Assembly: GCA_011525095.1 (NCBI GenBank)
Contig: WTIV01000185.1
Location: forward strand, 1-21,708
Direction: 5' to 3'
DNA: 21,708 bases
From: Methanobacteriota archaeon
Lineage (GTDB): Archaea > Thermoplasmatota > Poseidoniia > Poseidoniales > Poseidoniaceae
The notes beneath the pieces were generated by a model that was not told the DNA's origin, made no database searches, and saw only the letters and a list, made by a program, of their open reading frames with translations. Below, one piece after another: positions 6,220-13,634 of the stretch (positions within the stretch are counted from its first letter, which is position 1; each line of letters opens with the position of its first letter). Position numbers and translations under genes: made by a program.

Positions 6220-7928
6220 TCGTGAGAGAGTTTTAGTCTGGCGAGTAAATCGTCTACACCGTCGATTTTTGCTCGCATCGAGTTTACCCTATCTGCAGCA
6301 TCAGCAACCGATTCAGCAAGTTCTGCGTCCTCGTGAACCTCTTCCTCATCCTTTGATTTGAATTGCTGTGCAAGTCTTTTCAAATCTGTAATGATAGAAT
6401 CAACTTCGGTATCGCTGACTTTGATTCCAGGTGCTAGTCTAGGGATTTCACTTGGTGAAATGTGTCCTAATTCAGCACCGATTACTCCCGCAGCAGCAAC
6501 CACTCTTGGCCTCAATTCTGCGCTGTTGACGTCGTATCCTTTCTTGTCTAGGAATCTTATGACCAATGCTTGTTGTGATTCTCCAAACACGCCATCTGAT
6601 TTTTCTAGAATAGTTTCTACTAACTGTTCAAAACCTTCTATGTTCCTTTCTAGGCGGTCAAGCGTTCTCCTGTCATTTGAACTAAGGTGAATTGCTCCAT
6701 GCTGAAGGAGTCTGATAACTCTAGTTCTCCTCGCATTCTTTGGATTGGATGAAGCAATTTCTTCATCCAAAGAAACCTGTAGGTCGAATAGTGCGTGCAA
6801 TCTGCCTGAAACAGAAGGTAGCCTAAGGTCCAGTTGCATTCCTCTTGCAGCCTCCTCAAATGCCATTCTTGCTTTTACCATCTCACCATCATTAGATGTG
6901 ATAATTTCAGGTAACATCTCCCTTAGGCGAGATCTTGAATCCTCGAATTTACGCAACGCTTCTCTTTCTCTCCAAGAATTTGGCATTGAATGAATAGCAT
7001 CCTTTTCCTGTTTTGCCATATCGTCAAGGTACAGCAGTCTGCCTTTGACAAAGTCAATTACATCTGGGCCGTCAATCTCAAAACCATAATCTGTAAGACT
7101 AGACATGAATGCGTTCACGTCTTCAGAGTCGTCGATTGTTCCTACAAGCAAGAAATCTCTGCATAAAGCATCAATTTCAGCGATTCTTCCTTTTATCTCC
7201 ATTATGGAGGTAGTAACTCTAGGAGGTGCTGCTACCTCTTCTGCGGGTAGAGGTACAGATTTCTGTTCAAAGACAGGTTCAGGTGCAATGGCAATCATTT
7301 CGACTTCTTCGATAATCTCGACTTCAGGGACCTCTTCGATCTCGTCGATATCAATCGCAATCGCTTCAACCGGCTCAATTACCGGTTCAGGAGGTAAAAC
7401 TACCACTCTCGGTCCACTTTCTTCATCCGAAGGGAATGGAATTTGGATAAGTTTTGGAGTGCCTCGTGGTCTGCGGAGACTTTTCTTAATCTGGCCCCAA
7501 TGTCCTGATTGAGCAGTAAGGACTCCTGCAACCCTCATCAGCAGGGCCTGTTTTGTTCCAGACCTCGGCAGGTCAAGCCTAGAGCAGAGTTCATGCAGTT
7601 GGTCTCTAGATAGTGAATCGAGTTTTTCTGGTGTCAGTTGCTTAGCATCATGATTTAGGTGCAAAAATAGCCTCTGCCTTCTCTCTCTTATAGAACCGGA
7701 TTTCTTCACTCCGAATACAGCCAAAACGTCACCCAAGTCGTTGTTCAGAATAGACATTATTCCTTCAGGGGTTAAATCCCACTCATCGAGGACGAGTTCT
7801 GCGATTAGTTTGGCACGCAATACTTCAACAGAACCATTTTTTGAAATTCCATGCTGAGCACAGATTTCTTTCAGGCGGTCTAATCTCGCCCGATGAAGTT
7901 CAGAAAGTAGGGTTTGCTTGTCCTCCAT
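6216..7928 (-). CDS. Large protein with three N-terminal SAP-like repeats, acidic linker and helical C-terminus
   Basis: The 570-residue protein has three consecutive SAP-like units at about 7-46, 52-92 and 98-138. Each has the helix-turn-helix plan 'L..L...L..... G....G....L..RL', with the signature turns HGISKNGS, FGVKKSGS and LDLPRSGT. SAP domains usually bind AT-rich DNA or nucleic-acid scaffolds. A basic patch (148-160) follows, then a proline/acid-rich linker (170-235) and a long mainly helical region that may form coiled coil. No enzymatic motif was found. ATG 7928 is chosen because GAGGT lies six bases upstream; ATG 7964 would add twelve residues. A nucleoid- or chromosome-organising role is plausible but inferred only from the SAP repeats. 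It diverges from the 8103 gene. Confidence 0.75.
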   Translation of the reverse strand: MEDKQTLLSELHRARLDRLKEICAQHGISKNGSVEVLRAKLIAELVLDEWDLTPEGIMSILNNDLGDVLAVFGVKKSGSIRERRQRLFLHLNHDAKQLTPEKLDSLSRDQLHELCSRLDLPRSGTKQALLMRVAGVLTAQSGHWGQIKKSLRRPRGTPKLIQIPFPSDEESGPRVVVLPPEPVIEPVEAIAIDIDEIEEVPEVEIIEEVEMIAIAPEPVFEQKSVPLPAEEVAAPPRVTTSIMEIKGRIAEIDALCRDFLLVGTIDDSEDVNAFMSSLTDYGFEIDGPDVIDFVKGRLLYLDDMAKQEKDAIHSMPNSWREREALRKFEDSRSRLREMLPEIITSNDGEMVKARMAFEEAARGMQLDLRLPSVSGRLHALFDLQVSLDEEIASSNPKNARRTRVIRLLQHGAIHLSSNDRRTLDRLERNIEGFEQLVETILEKSDGVFGESQQALVIRFLDKKGYDVNSAELRPRVVAAAGVIGAELGHISPSEIPRLAPGIKVSDTEVDSIITDLKRLAQQFKSKDEEEVHEDAELAESVADAADRVNSMRAKIDGVDDLLARLKLSHD

Positions 7929-8034
7929 CCGCATACCTCTAGAATCTCCTCCACTCCTCTCCATATTTGAGGTTACACCTACGAGAGATGCAAAAAAGCC
8001 ACATTCCGCAAGTGAATTTTCGTACTGAGCATGC

Positions 8035-8042
8035 TTATTTTA
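8035..8042 (+). promoter_or_regulatory. Candidate TATA box for the 8103 gene
   Basis: TTATTTTA lies in the divergent gap. An archaeal start site about 26 bases downstream would fall near 8064, leaving a leader of about 39 bases that contains the GAGGG ribosome site at 8092-8096. This is judged by position and composition only. Confidence 0.3.
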
Positions 8043-8102
8043 CCATCATCAAAAGCAACACCTTGAAACGGTTCGATAGTCGACCAGCATCGAGGGCGAA
8101 AC

Positions 8103-8726
8103 ATGGGTCGCTATGAAAGAGCAGCCAAATCTTCCCTAAAAGAAGCGACAGCGTTGGCTTCTGGAATAATTGATTCCGTTAGGCAGGACCTTCGAAGAGA
8201 GGAGGCTCGTCTGGAAGGCGAGATGAGAGACCGTGTTGAATCAATTCAAGGGATACTAAACGAAGTTGCTAGTATCCAAGATGCAATTATTGCCGGTTCT
8301 TCTGAAATTAAGCGAGATTTGGAAAAGGCGAGGAAGCGATTAGTAAAATCTGGCGATAGAGAACTTATGGTAACTCAAATAATTGGCGCTGCAACAAGAT
8401 TAGGAGAACTCAGAGTTTTGCATAATGATGCTGTTCAACGAATCCAAGGTGCCTTGGCAAGGCCGCCATCTGCAGTAGATATCATAGAGAGAATGACCAA
8501 AGATTTACTGAAATTATCAGGTTCTTGGGAGGCATATGCAAGGGAAGTTGACGAAGCAATTGCAGATGTTGTGGATGCAAATGCCCCAGTCGAGATGATT
8601 GAGTTACACAGGGAACTAAACACTAACGGATATGATTTGATTCTCGCTGGTGAAGACCGTGATGAGCAAAATATCGAAGCCCAGAGAGCAAAGATTAGAC
8701 AGTTATCAGGGGAAGATCAAATTTGA
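8103..8726 (+). CDS. Small alpha-helical, coiled-coil-like protein of unknown function
   Basis: This 207-residue protein is rich in Glu, Arg, Ala and Leu and nearly free of strand-like or membrane segments. Helical stretches (about 15-60, 65-130, 140-170) show heptad-like spacing, which suggests coiled coil or a helical bundle. There is no signal peptide, no cysteine cluster and no catalytic motif that I recognise. It might be a scaffold or nucleic-acid-associated protein, but the sequence does not decide. ATG 8103 is preceded by GAGGG with six bases spacing, the same layout as at RPA. It is divergent from the SAP-repeat gene, which may hint at a shared process, and its stop directly abuts the stop of the convergent deaminase-like gene. 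Confidence 0.65.
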   Translation: MGRYERAAKSSLKEATALASGIIDSVRQDLRREEARLEGEMRDRVESIQGILNEVASIQDAIIAGSSEIKRDLEKARKRLVKSGDRELMVTQIIGAATRLGELRVLHNDAVQRIQGALARPPSAVDIIERMTKDLLKLSGSWEAYAREVDEAIADVVDANAPVEMIELHRELNTNGYDLILAGEDRDEQNIEAQRAKIRQLSGEDQI

Positions 8727-9866
8727 TTATTGATAATCTTCTTCTCTGAATAGTGGAGAATATATTCTGTCGTCTGACAACCTACCTTTTGTCACCAGTT
8801 CATCGATGTAATCATCCATCAATTGCTTCATACGGCCTCGTTTTTCCTCTTCAGGAATCTCTCTCGCAATTTTGAGTATTTGTTGCCAATTTACTACTAG
8901 AGTTTGAATCCCAGAATGGCTCTCGTCAATTGGGAAAATTCTCTCAACGCTTGTAGTTACACTGCCATCTGAACTTATTGTTTCAAGGATAACATCAATT
9001 CTAGGGTCTGAGTCTTTAGGTCCCTGGTAAGTTTCACTGCCAGAGAATGTCTTCCATTCTTTGAGCGGGTTTTCTGAACCGATAGATTTCCCTCTATTCC
9101 CAACATCTTGCATGATTGAGCGAATTTTTCTCTGCTCGATAACCAATCCTATCTTATCTCTCATGTTACTTTCTATGCTGTCGAGTACGGTCAACTCAAG
9201 ACGCAAAGAGAGTGCTGCGCCCATGTCGATAACTTTTGAAAAACGAGATGCTGGAAAATCCTTCCTTGTTAACAAAACAGTGTAACCCTCGAGAGGTATT
9301 GGAATAAATCGAGATCTTGCATCGTCCTTTCTCTGCATTCCCAGAGTGTGTCTTCTTGGTTTATTATTCAAACTAGAATGAAGAGTTCTGGTGGTTATGA
9401 ATCCGTCAATTTCACCGTTTTCTCTAATGTTTTCTAGCCATTCTACTCTTTCGAATACATCACTTGGTATGTTTTCAAAATCACTTGGTAACTTAACGTT
9501 CAAGTCATTTCTTAGGCGAAGCATTTGCCGTCTTAGAACTTCACAATCTGCTACAATAATTCCATTCTTTGGGATGTATTCTGGCTTATCATCTCCAACC
9601 AATACCCTGGTAGGTTCACGTCTTGGTAAAACAAGTGCTGCTGAAAATTCTCTTGAACGGTTATAATACCACCATTCCCCAGATACTGGAACCATATCTC
9701 CATGTCCTTCAGATAGAAGTTCTAGGGCGGTTTCAACGTGTGGTACATGTTTAGCTTCGAGTTTTAGTCCGTCAGGTGAACTTTCAATGAATTTCTGAAC
9801 ATGAGTGTTTACTCCATCTCCAATTTCAGGAGTTAGTAGTATCTCAAAGCGGTCTTCTCCACTCAT
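8727..9866 (-). CDS. Divergent porphobilinogen deaminase (HemC)-like protein, probably not catalytic
   Basis: This 379-residue protein appears to follow the HemC fold in order. There is an N-terminal half with ALELLSEGHGDMVPVSG where HemC has its AVHSLKDLPT loop. Then comes a block beginning AALVLPRREPTRVLV, followed by PKNGIIVADCEVLRRQMLR where HemC has its GTSSLRRQAQL motif. A region with ENGEIDGFITTRTL aligns with the HemC 'geyda' strand, and a C-terminal beta domain begins near 285. The key Asp of the active-site loop, the Thr/Ser of GTSSLRR and the cysteine that carries the dipyrromethane cofactor are not seen. If the match is right this is a degenerate paralogue that may bind a ligand or have a new role. 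The fold is shared with periplasmic-binding proteins, an alternative origin. ATG 9866 is preferred; GTG 9872 is part of its GAGGTG ribosome site. Confidence 0.55.
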   Translation of the reverse strand: MSGEDRFEILLTPEIGDGVNTHVQKFIESSPDGLKLEAKHVPHVETALELLSEGHGDMVPVSGEWWYYNRSREFSAALVLPRREPTRVLVGDDKPEYIPKNGIIVADCEVLRRQMLRLRNDLNVKLPSDFENIPSDVFERVEWLENIRENGEIDGFITTRTLHSSLNNKPRRHTLGMQRKDDARSRFIPIPLEGYTVLLTRKDFPASRFSKVIDMGAALSLRLELTVLDSIESNMRDKIGLVIEQRKIRSIMQDVGNRGKSIGSENPLKEWKTFSGSETYQGPKDSDPRIDVILETISSDGSVTTSVERIFPIDESHSGIQTLVVNWQQILKIAREIPEEEKRGRMKQLMDDYIDELVTKGRLSDDRIYSPLFREEDYQ

Positions 9867-9870
9867 TTTC

Positions 9871-9876
9871 ACACCT
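9871..9876 (-). promoter_or_regulatory. Ribosome binding site deciding the start of the deaminase-like gene
   Basis: Read on the minus strand, GAGGTG is followed by five bases and then the ATG at 9866. The GTG inside the site is in frame and would be called as the start by a longest-frame rule, but the Shine-Dalgarno position supports the ATG. Confidence 0.65.
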
Positions 9877-9878
9877 CG

Positions 9879-9893
9879 GCCGGCGTTGCCGGC
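9879..9893. promoter_or_regulatory. GCCGGC-GTT-GCCGGC hairpin between divergent genes
   Basis: Two copies of the palindrome GCCGGC are separated by three bases and can pair into a six-base GC-only stem. The element sits immediately upstream of the ribosome site of the minus-strand gene and about 50 bases before the prenyl synthase start. It stands out against the AT-richer background. It could be an RNA structure in the minus-strand leader or a protein-binding site. Confidence 0.35.
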
Positions 9894-9944
9894 ATGCTGT
9901 GGGCGTCAGCCACTCGTTAAGAAGGCGACCCTTGTGGGAAGGCC

Positions 9945-10919
9945 ATGGAGGACAATGAGGCGCTTGACAGGATTGATGCGATTCGTGATTTGGTTAATGC
10001 CAACTTAGAAGCCATCATTGAGGAGCAATCAGCCACATTCGGTGAAGTTGCTGAAGTTTCAGGTCAAGTTGTCCTTGCGGGAGGAAAGAGAATCCGACCG
10101 ATTATGGTTATGCTGGCTTATGAGTTAGCTGGAGGCGATGACCTGGATGAAATCATTCCCTTTGCCATGTCCAATGAATTCATTCACACAGCGAGTTTAG
10201 TTCACGATGACATAAATGACGAATCTCTCACCAGAAGAGGCCATGACACTATACATGCAAAGTACGGGCAAGCAAAGGCGATAATTGCAGGTGATTGGCT
10301 CTTTTCACAGGGATTCGGCCTAGGTGGTAGGTATAGGAAAGAAGTTGTTGATGTGATGGCTCACTACTGCTCGAGACTCGCTAGTGCTGAATTTACTCAG
10401 ATAGACCACATACTTGACCTCTCTACCTCTCCTGAGGATTACTTGGATATTGTTAGTGGTAAGACTGCGGGGCCATTTGCAGCAGGTTGCAAAGGTGCGG
10501 GTTTAATTGCAAATGCCGATGAGGAATCTTGTGAGAAATTGTTTGAGTTTGGAATGCAAATTGGAATAGCATTCCAGTTAGTAGATGATCTCTTGGATAT
10601 CCGTGGCGATGAGAGAATGGGCAAGCCAAGAGGATCTGATATATACGAAGGCAAAATGACTTTGCCGATTATTCATGCATTAACAATATTGCACGGAAGT
10701 CAAAGGACCAGATTTGCTGAAATCTTGCACAATTTCGAAGATTCGTTATTCGATGAGTTCATTTCTTTACTTAATTTTGGAGACAGCATGACCTACACCG
10801 AGATTTTGATACAAAACCACTTAGAGAGAGCAACAAATAATCTAGATTCTTTCCCAGATTGCGAGGCAAAGCAATTGCTTAAACATCTAGTCGATATGGT
10901 TCAAAATCGTCACAAGTGA
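9945..10919 (+). CDS. Polyprenyl (geranylgeranyl or longer) diphosphate synthase
   Basis: The 324-residue enzyme belongs to the trans-isoprenyl diphosphate synthases, which add isopentenyl diphosphate units to an allylic primer; in archaea this supplies the chains for membrane ether lipids. Seen motifs are GGKRIRP at 46-52, the first Asp-rich motif DDIND at 88-92 followed by TRRG, SGKT at 171-174, and the second Asp-rich motif QLVDDLLD at 211-218 with its GKPRGSD follow-up. The residues five and four positions before the first motif are Ala83 and Ser84. They are small, whereas farnesyl and many C20 enzymes have bulky ones, so the product may be longer than C20. ATG 9945 gives the expected length. 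It is followed 10 bases later by the geranylgeranyl reductase gene, supporting a lipid role. Confidence 0.92.
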   Translation: MEDNEALDRIDAIRDLVNANLEAIIEEQSATFGEVAEVSGQVVLAGGKRIRPIMVMLAYELAGGDDLDEIIPFAMSNEFIHTASLVHDDINDESLTRRGHDTIHAKYGQAKAIIAGDWLFSQGFGLGGRYRKEVVDVMAHYCSRLASAEFTQIDHILDLSTSPEDYLDIVSGKTAGPFAAGCKGAGLIANADEESCEKLFEFGMQIGIAFQLVDDLLDIRGDERMGKPRGSDIYEGKMTLPIIHALTILHGSQRTRFAEILHNFEDSLFDEFISLLNFGDSMTYTEILIQNHLERATNNLDSFPDCEAKQLLKHLVDMVQNRHK

Positions 10920-10929
10920 GGTTTTTTGC

Positions 10930-12030
10930 ATGTCTCAATCTTTCGATAGAGAAGTCATCGTGATTGGCGGGGGTCCTGCCGGTAGTACCGTTGCACGATA
11001 CGCAGCCCTTGGAGGTGCTGACGTGCTGGTAATTGACGGGAGAGATCCCATTGGAACTCCTCTTCAATGTGGCGAATTAGTTCCCACAAACGATGAAATG
11101 CGCAGACTATGTCCTGACGTTCCGGACATGGACGACTTATTCCAAACTCCGGATTCAGCGATTTCCCGCCATTCCAAAGAAATGCACATTGTACCTCCAT
11201 CTGGCAAACCATTGAAGTTCGATTTTGATGGATATGTCCTTAATCGTGTTGCTCATGACGAGTTTTTAGTCGATCTAGCAAAAGAATCAGGGGCTGAATA
11301 TCTAGTCAACTCCCGTGTAGACAAAGTGGAAGGCAATTCTGTCATCCTACGGAATGGAGATACAATAACTGCCAAAGTCATAGTTGATGCAGGTGGCCAC
11401 AATGGCGTAATCAGAAGAGATTACTGGACTGAAGAATCTACAAAAATACCGGTGAAATTCGTGTTGATGGACGGAGATTTTGGAGAGGCGGTCGAACTTC
11501 ACTTTGGTTCAATGGCTCCAGGAGGCTACGCCTGGATGTTCCCAAAGTCTAGTGGGGCTAACATTGGGTTGGGTATACAAAGGAGTTTTTCCAAGGGTAA
11601 GAATCTGAATCAGTATACTGATGAGTTCGTGGCAAAATACAATGGAGAAATCACCTTTAATGGTGCGGGTTCTTTGCCTATGTCAGGCACAATCAAGAAG
11701 TTCGTAAAGGGTAATTACGTACTTGTTGGAGATGCAGCTGGTATGGTTTTACCGTCAAATGGTGCTGGTATCACCATCGCAATGATAGGTGGTAGAATTG
11801 CAGGGAATGTGATTGCCGAACACCTGAAATCGGGACTTCCTCTAGAAGAATATGAAAAAATTTGGAAGAAGCAGATGGGCAAAGTAATGGCAAATTCCAA
11901 GCGCTCTTTCAAAATTGGAAGCTTGCTGTTTCGTTTGCCTGATTGGATATTGAATATGATGTTTAACAGGCTCACCAAAGGAATAATTTGGCGTGCTGTA
12001 ACCTGTCGGAAGATGTTCTGGGTAGTTTGA
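10930..12030 (+). CDS. Geranylgeranyl reductase family FAD-dependent oxidoreductase
   Basis: The 366-residue flavoprotein belongs to the family that saturates geranylgeranyl chains of archaeal lipids (digeranylgeranylglycerophospholipid reductase) or related isoprenoids. The N-terminal dinucleotide-binding motif is VIGGGPAGS at 10-18. The substrate/FAD region has PLQCGELV at about 44-51, GGYAWMFPK near 198-206 is the family's YxWxFP motif, and the second FAD motif GDAAGMVLPSNGAGI is near 266-280. A hydrophobic C-terminal region suggests membrane association. It follows the prenyl synthase by 10 bases, with a GAGG site just past that gene's end region, so the pair is probably one operon. The exact substrate cannot be read from sequence alone. 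Confidence 0.9.
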   Translation: MSQSFDREVIVIGGGPAGSTVARYAALGGADVLVIDGRDPIGTPLQCGELVPTNDEMRRLCPDVPDMDDLFQTPDSAISRHSKEMHIVPPSGKPLKFDFDGYVLNRVAHDEFLVDLAKESGAEYLVNSRVDKVEGNSVILRNGDTITAKVIVDAGGHNGVIRRDYWTEESTKIPVKFVLMDGDFGEAVELHFGSMAPGGYAWMFPKSSGANIGLGIQRSFSKGKNLNQYTDEFVAKYNGEITFNGAGSLPMSGTIKKFVKGNYVLVGDAAGMVLPSNGAGITIAMIGGRIAGNVIAEHLKSGLPLEEYEKIWKKQMGKVMANSKRSFKIGSLLFRLPDWILNMMFNRLTKGIIWRAVTCRKMFWVV

Positions 12031-12113
12031 AAGCAGTTCCAAACTAACGGAATGTGGCAAATTAGCACGAAAACAAGCGGTTGATTCAAGTCATTTGTCT
12101 GCTAGGGATTAAC

Positions 12114-12593
12114 ATGAACAGAGACGATGAGGCGGTAAGCCCAGTCATCGCGACTGTTCTATTGCTAGCGATTACCGTATTGTTGACAAGCATGGTTTTC
12201 GTCATGATGTCTACAACATTGGACAATGTTGAGAAGGCTGACCCAAAAGCGTCAATTTCAGTTAGGGCATTATCAAATGGATATCATGTAGTTTCGATCA
12301 CTAGTATAGACCAATCATTGGACCCATCAAAAGTTGAATGGTCGATTGTAAACCAGACGGGACAAAGCCTGAAGGAGCATTATGGCTTTGTTGACGACTC
12401 CGATGTATATGGTACAGTTGGCACCAATGTCTCTTTCCACGATAGAGACGCAGGTTGGTCTGTTACAAAAGGTGATTATTTCGTGATTAATTGCGAGGAA
12501 ATTGAATGCAATAATGGGGACCACGTTTTCCAGCTAGTCGACAAAGGTAGTAACACAATTTTGGCTACAATCAAACTACCAACGACTGCTTAG
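12114..12593 (+). CDS. Archaeal type IV pilin (DUF1628/PF07790-type N-terminus)
   Basis: The 159-residue protein starts with a short charged leader and then AVSPVIATVLLLAITVLL, the hallmark of archaeal pilins. Prepilin peptidase is expected to cut between Ala7 and Val8. The hydrophobic helix (about 8-31) is the assembly helix, and the rest is a beta-rich extracellular head with two close cysteines (IINCEEIECNN region). ATG 12114 is chosen because AGGGA stands five bases upstream and the upstream ATG would lengthen the leader without reason. No peptidase or platform gene is adjacent; the ATPase and F-domain genes at 3.7-6.2 kb on the same strand are the obvious candidate partners. Its stop overlaps the stop of convergent moaA. 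Confidence 0.88.
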   Translation: MNRDDEAVSPVIATVLLLAITVLLTSMVFVMMSTTLDNVEKADPKASISVRALSNGYHVVSITSIDQSLDPSKVEWSIVNQTGQSLKEHYGFVDDSDVYGTVGTNVSFHDRDAGWSVTKGDYFVINCEEIECNNGDHVFQLVDKGSNTILATIKLPTTA

Positions 12594-13558
12594 CCACCGA
12601 TAAAGGACATCTCGACCTTTTCGCTAGAAAATTTCCCCCTAGTCTCAGAGTATGCATCATCTCGCTTCGACCAGATATTTCGCACGGCATCAGCTATCTG
12701 ACTCTTGTTTGCACCCATTCTAAGCATCGATTTCAAATCGTTACCCTTCGATGCAAACAAGCAGGTGTAGAGAGAACCGTCTGCGCTAATTCTCGCCCTG
12801 TTACAATCTCCACAGAAAGGCTTTGAAACGCTTTCAATGAATCCTATTTCTTGAGTGCCACGCTTGTATCGATTAGCAACTTCACCAATGTGATTTGGCT
12901 CGATGGGTGATAGGTTTTCTAGCATACTGCGCATCATTTCACCAGTAATTACTTCACCATTATCCCATGAATTTGTTTCACCAACATCCATGAATTCGAT
13001 GTATCTTACAATGACATCAGTGCCAATGAATCTCTCAGCAATTTTTTCAACAGAATGTTCATTGTATCCCGCTCTAATTACTGCATTTACCTTGACTTTC
13101 AGTCCAGCCAATCTTGCTGCTTCTATGCCCCGTAATACTGTTTCTGGAGTTTCCTTAGTGTCACCCATTGCTTGGAATGTTTCGACATCTAATGCATCAA
13201 GTGAAACCGTGACTCTGTCTAGTCCGGATTCAGCAAGTTCAACAGCGAATTTTTCTAGAAGTAGACCATTTGTGGTCATTGCTAAGTCTAACTCTTTTGG
13301 CAGCATCTTGATGAAATCACAAACATCTCTTCGCAGGAGTGGCTCGCCCCCAGTTAGTCTAATTTTTTGTAGACCTAAAGGAACTAAAGATTCAACAACA
13401 AATGCTAGTTCTTCGTAGGTTAGGATTTCTTCTCTTGAGAGGAATTCGTGTCCATCAAAGTGCTCTCTAGGCATGCAATATCTGCACCTCATGTTGCATT
13501 TGTCCGTCAATGAGATTCTCAGGTCACGCAGAGGCCTATTCAATGCGTCGGTGACCAT
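12590..13558 (-). CDS. moaA: GTP 3',8-cyclase MoaA (molybdenum cofactor biosynthesis)
   Basis: The 322-residue radical-SAM enzyme turns GTP into 3',8-cyclo-GTP, the first step of molybdenum or tungsten cofactor synthesis. The SAM-binding [4Fe-4S] cluster motif CNMRCRYC lies at about 22-29, and the LTGGEPLLRRD motif follows. The second cluster has FCGDCNRAR with a third cysteine in LYTCLF near the C-terminus. The final GG dipeptide, essential in the family, is present. ATG 13558 gives MVTDALNRPLRDLRIS, matching the usual MoaA N-terminus. No Shine-Dalgarno was found for it, so it may be leaderless; ATG 13597 would add thirteen residues. It is divergent from aroA and no other cofactor gene is nearby. 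Confidence 0.93.
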   Translation of the reverse strand: MVTDALNRPLRDLRISLTDKCNMRCRYCMPREHFDGHEFLSREEILTYEELAFVVESLVPLGLQKIRLTGGEPLLRRDVCDFIKMLPKELDLAMTTNGLLLEKFAVELAESGLDRVTVSLDALDVETFQAMGDTKETPETVLRGIEAARLAGLKVKVNAVIRAGYNEHSVEKIAERFIGTDVIVRYIEFMDVGETNSWDNGEVITGEMMRSMLENLSPIEPNHIGEVANRYKRGTQEIGFIESVSKPFCGDCNRARISADGSLYTCLFASKGNDLKSMLRMGANKSQIADAVRNIWSKRDDAYSETRGKFSSEKVEMSFIGG

Positions 13559-13634
13559 GTAATAACGCAGACAAATGATGCACTTCAACATGCGCATTGG
13601 ATGACTTCATGACTAAGTCCGTGCTGGCAAGGGC

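Noticed and set aside
7105..7512. Plus-strand open frame encoding a Ser/Thr/Gly-rich stretch opposite the SAP-repeat gene
   Set aside because: It mirrors the acidic and proline-rich linker of the minus-strand gene; the repetitive look is the complement of Glu/Ile codons.
7998..12058. An 11-base word, CGGAATGTGGC, present upstream of the pilin (12048-12058) and on the minus strand upstream of the SAP-repeat gene (7998-8008)
   Set aside because: One shared 11-mer between intergenic regions is near chance expectation for this window; the flanking bases do not agree.
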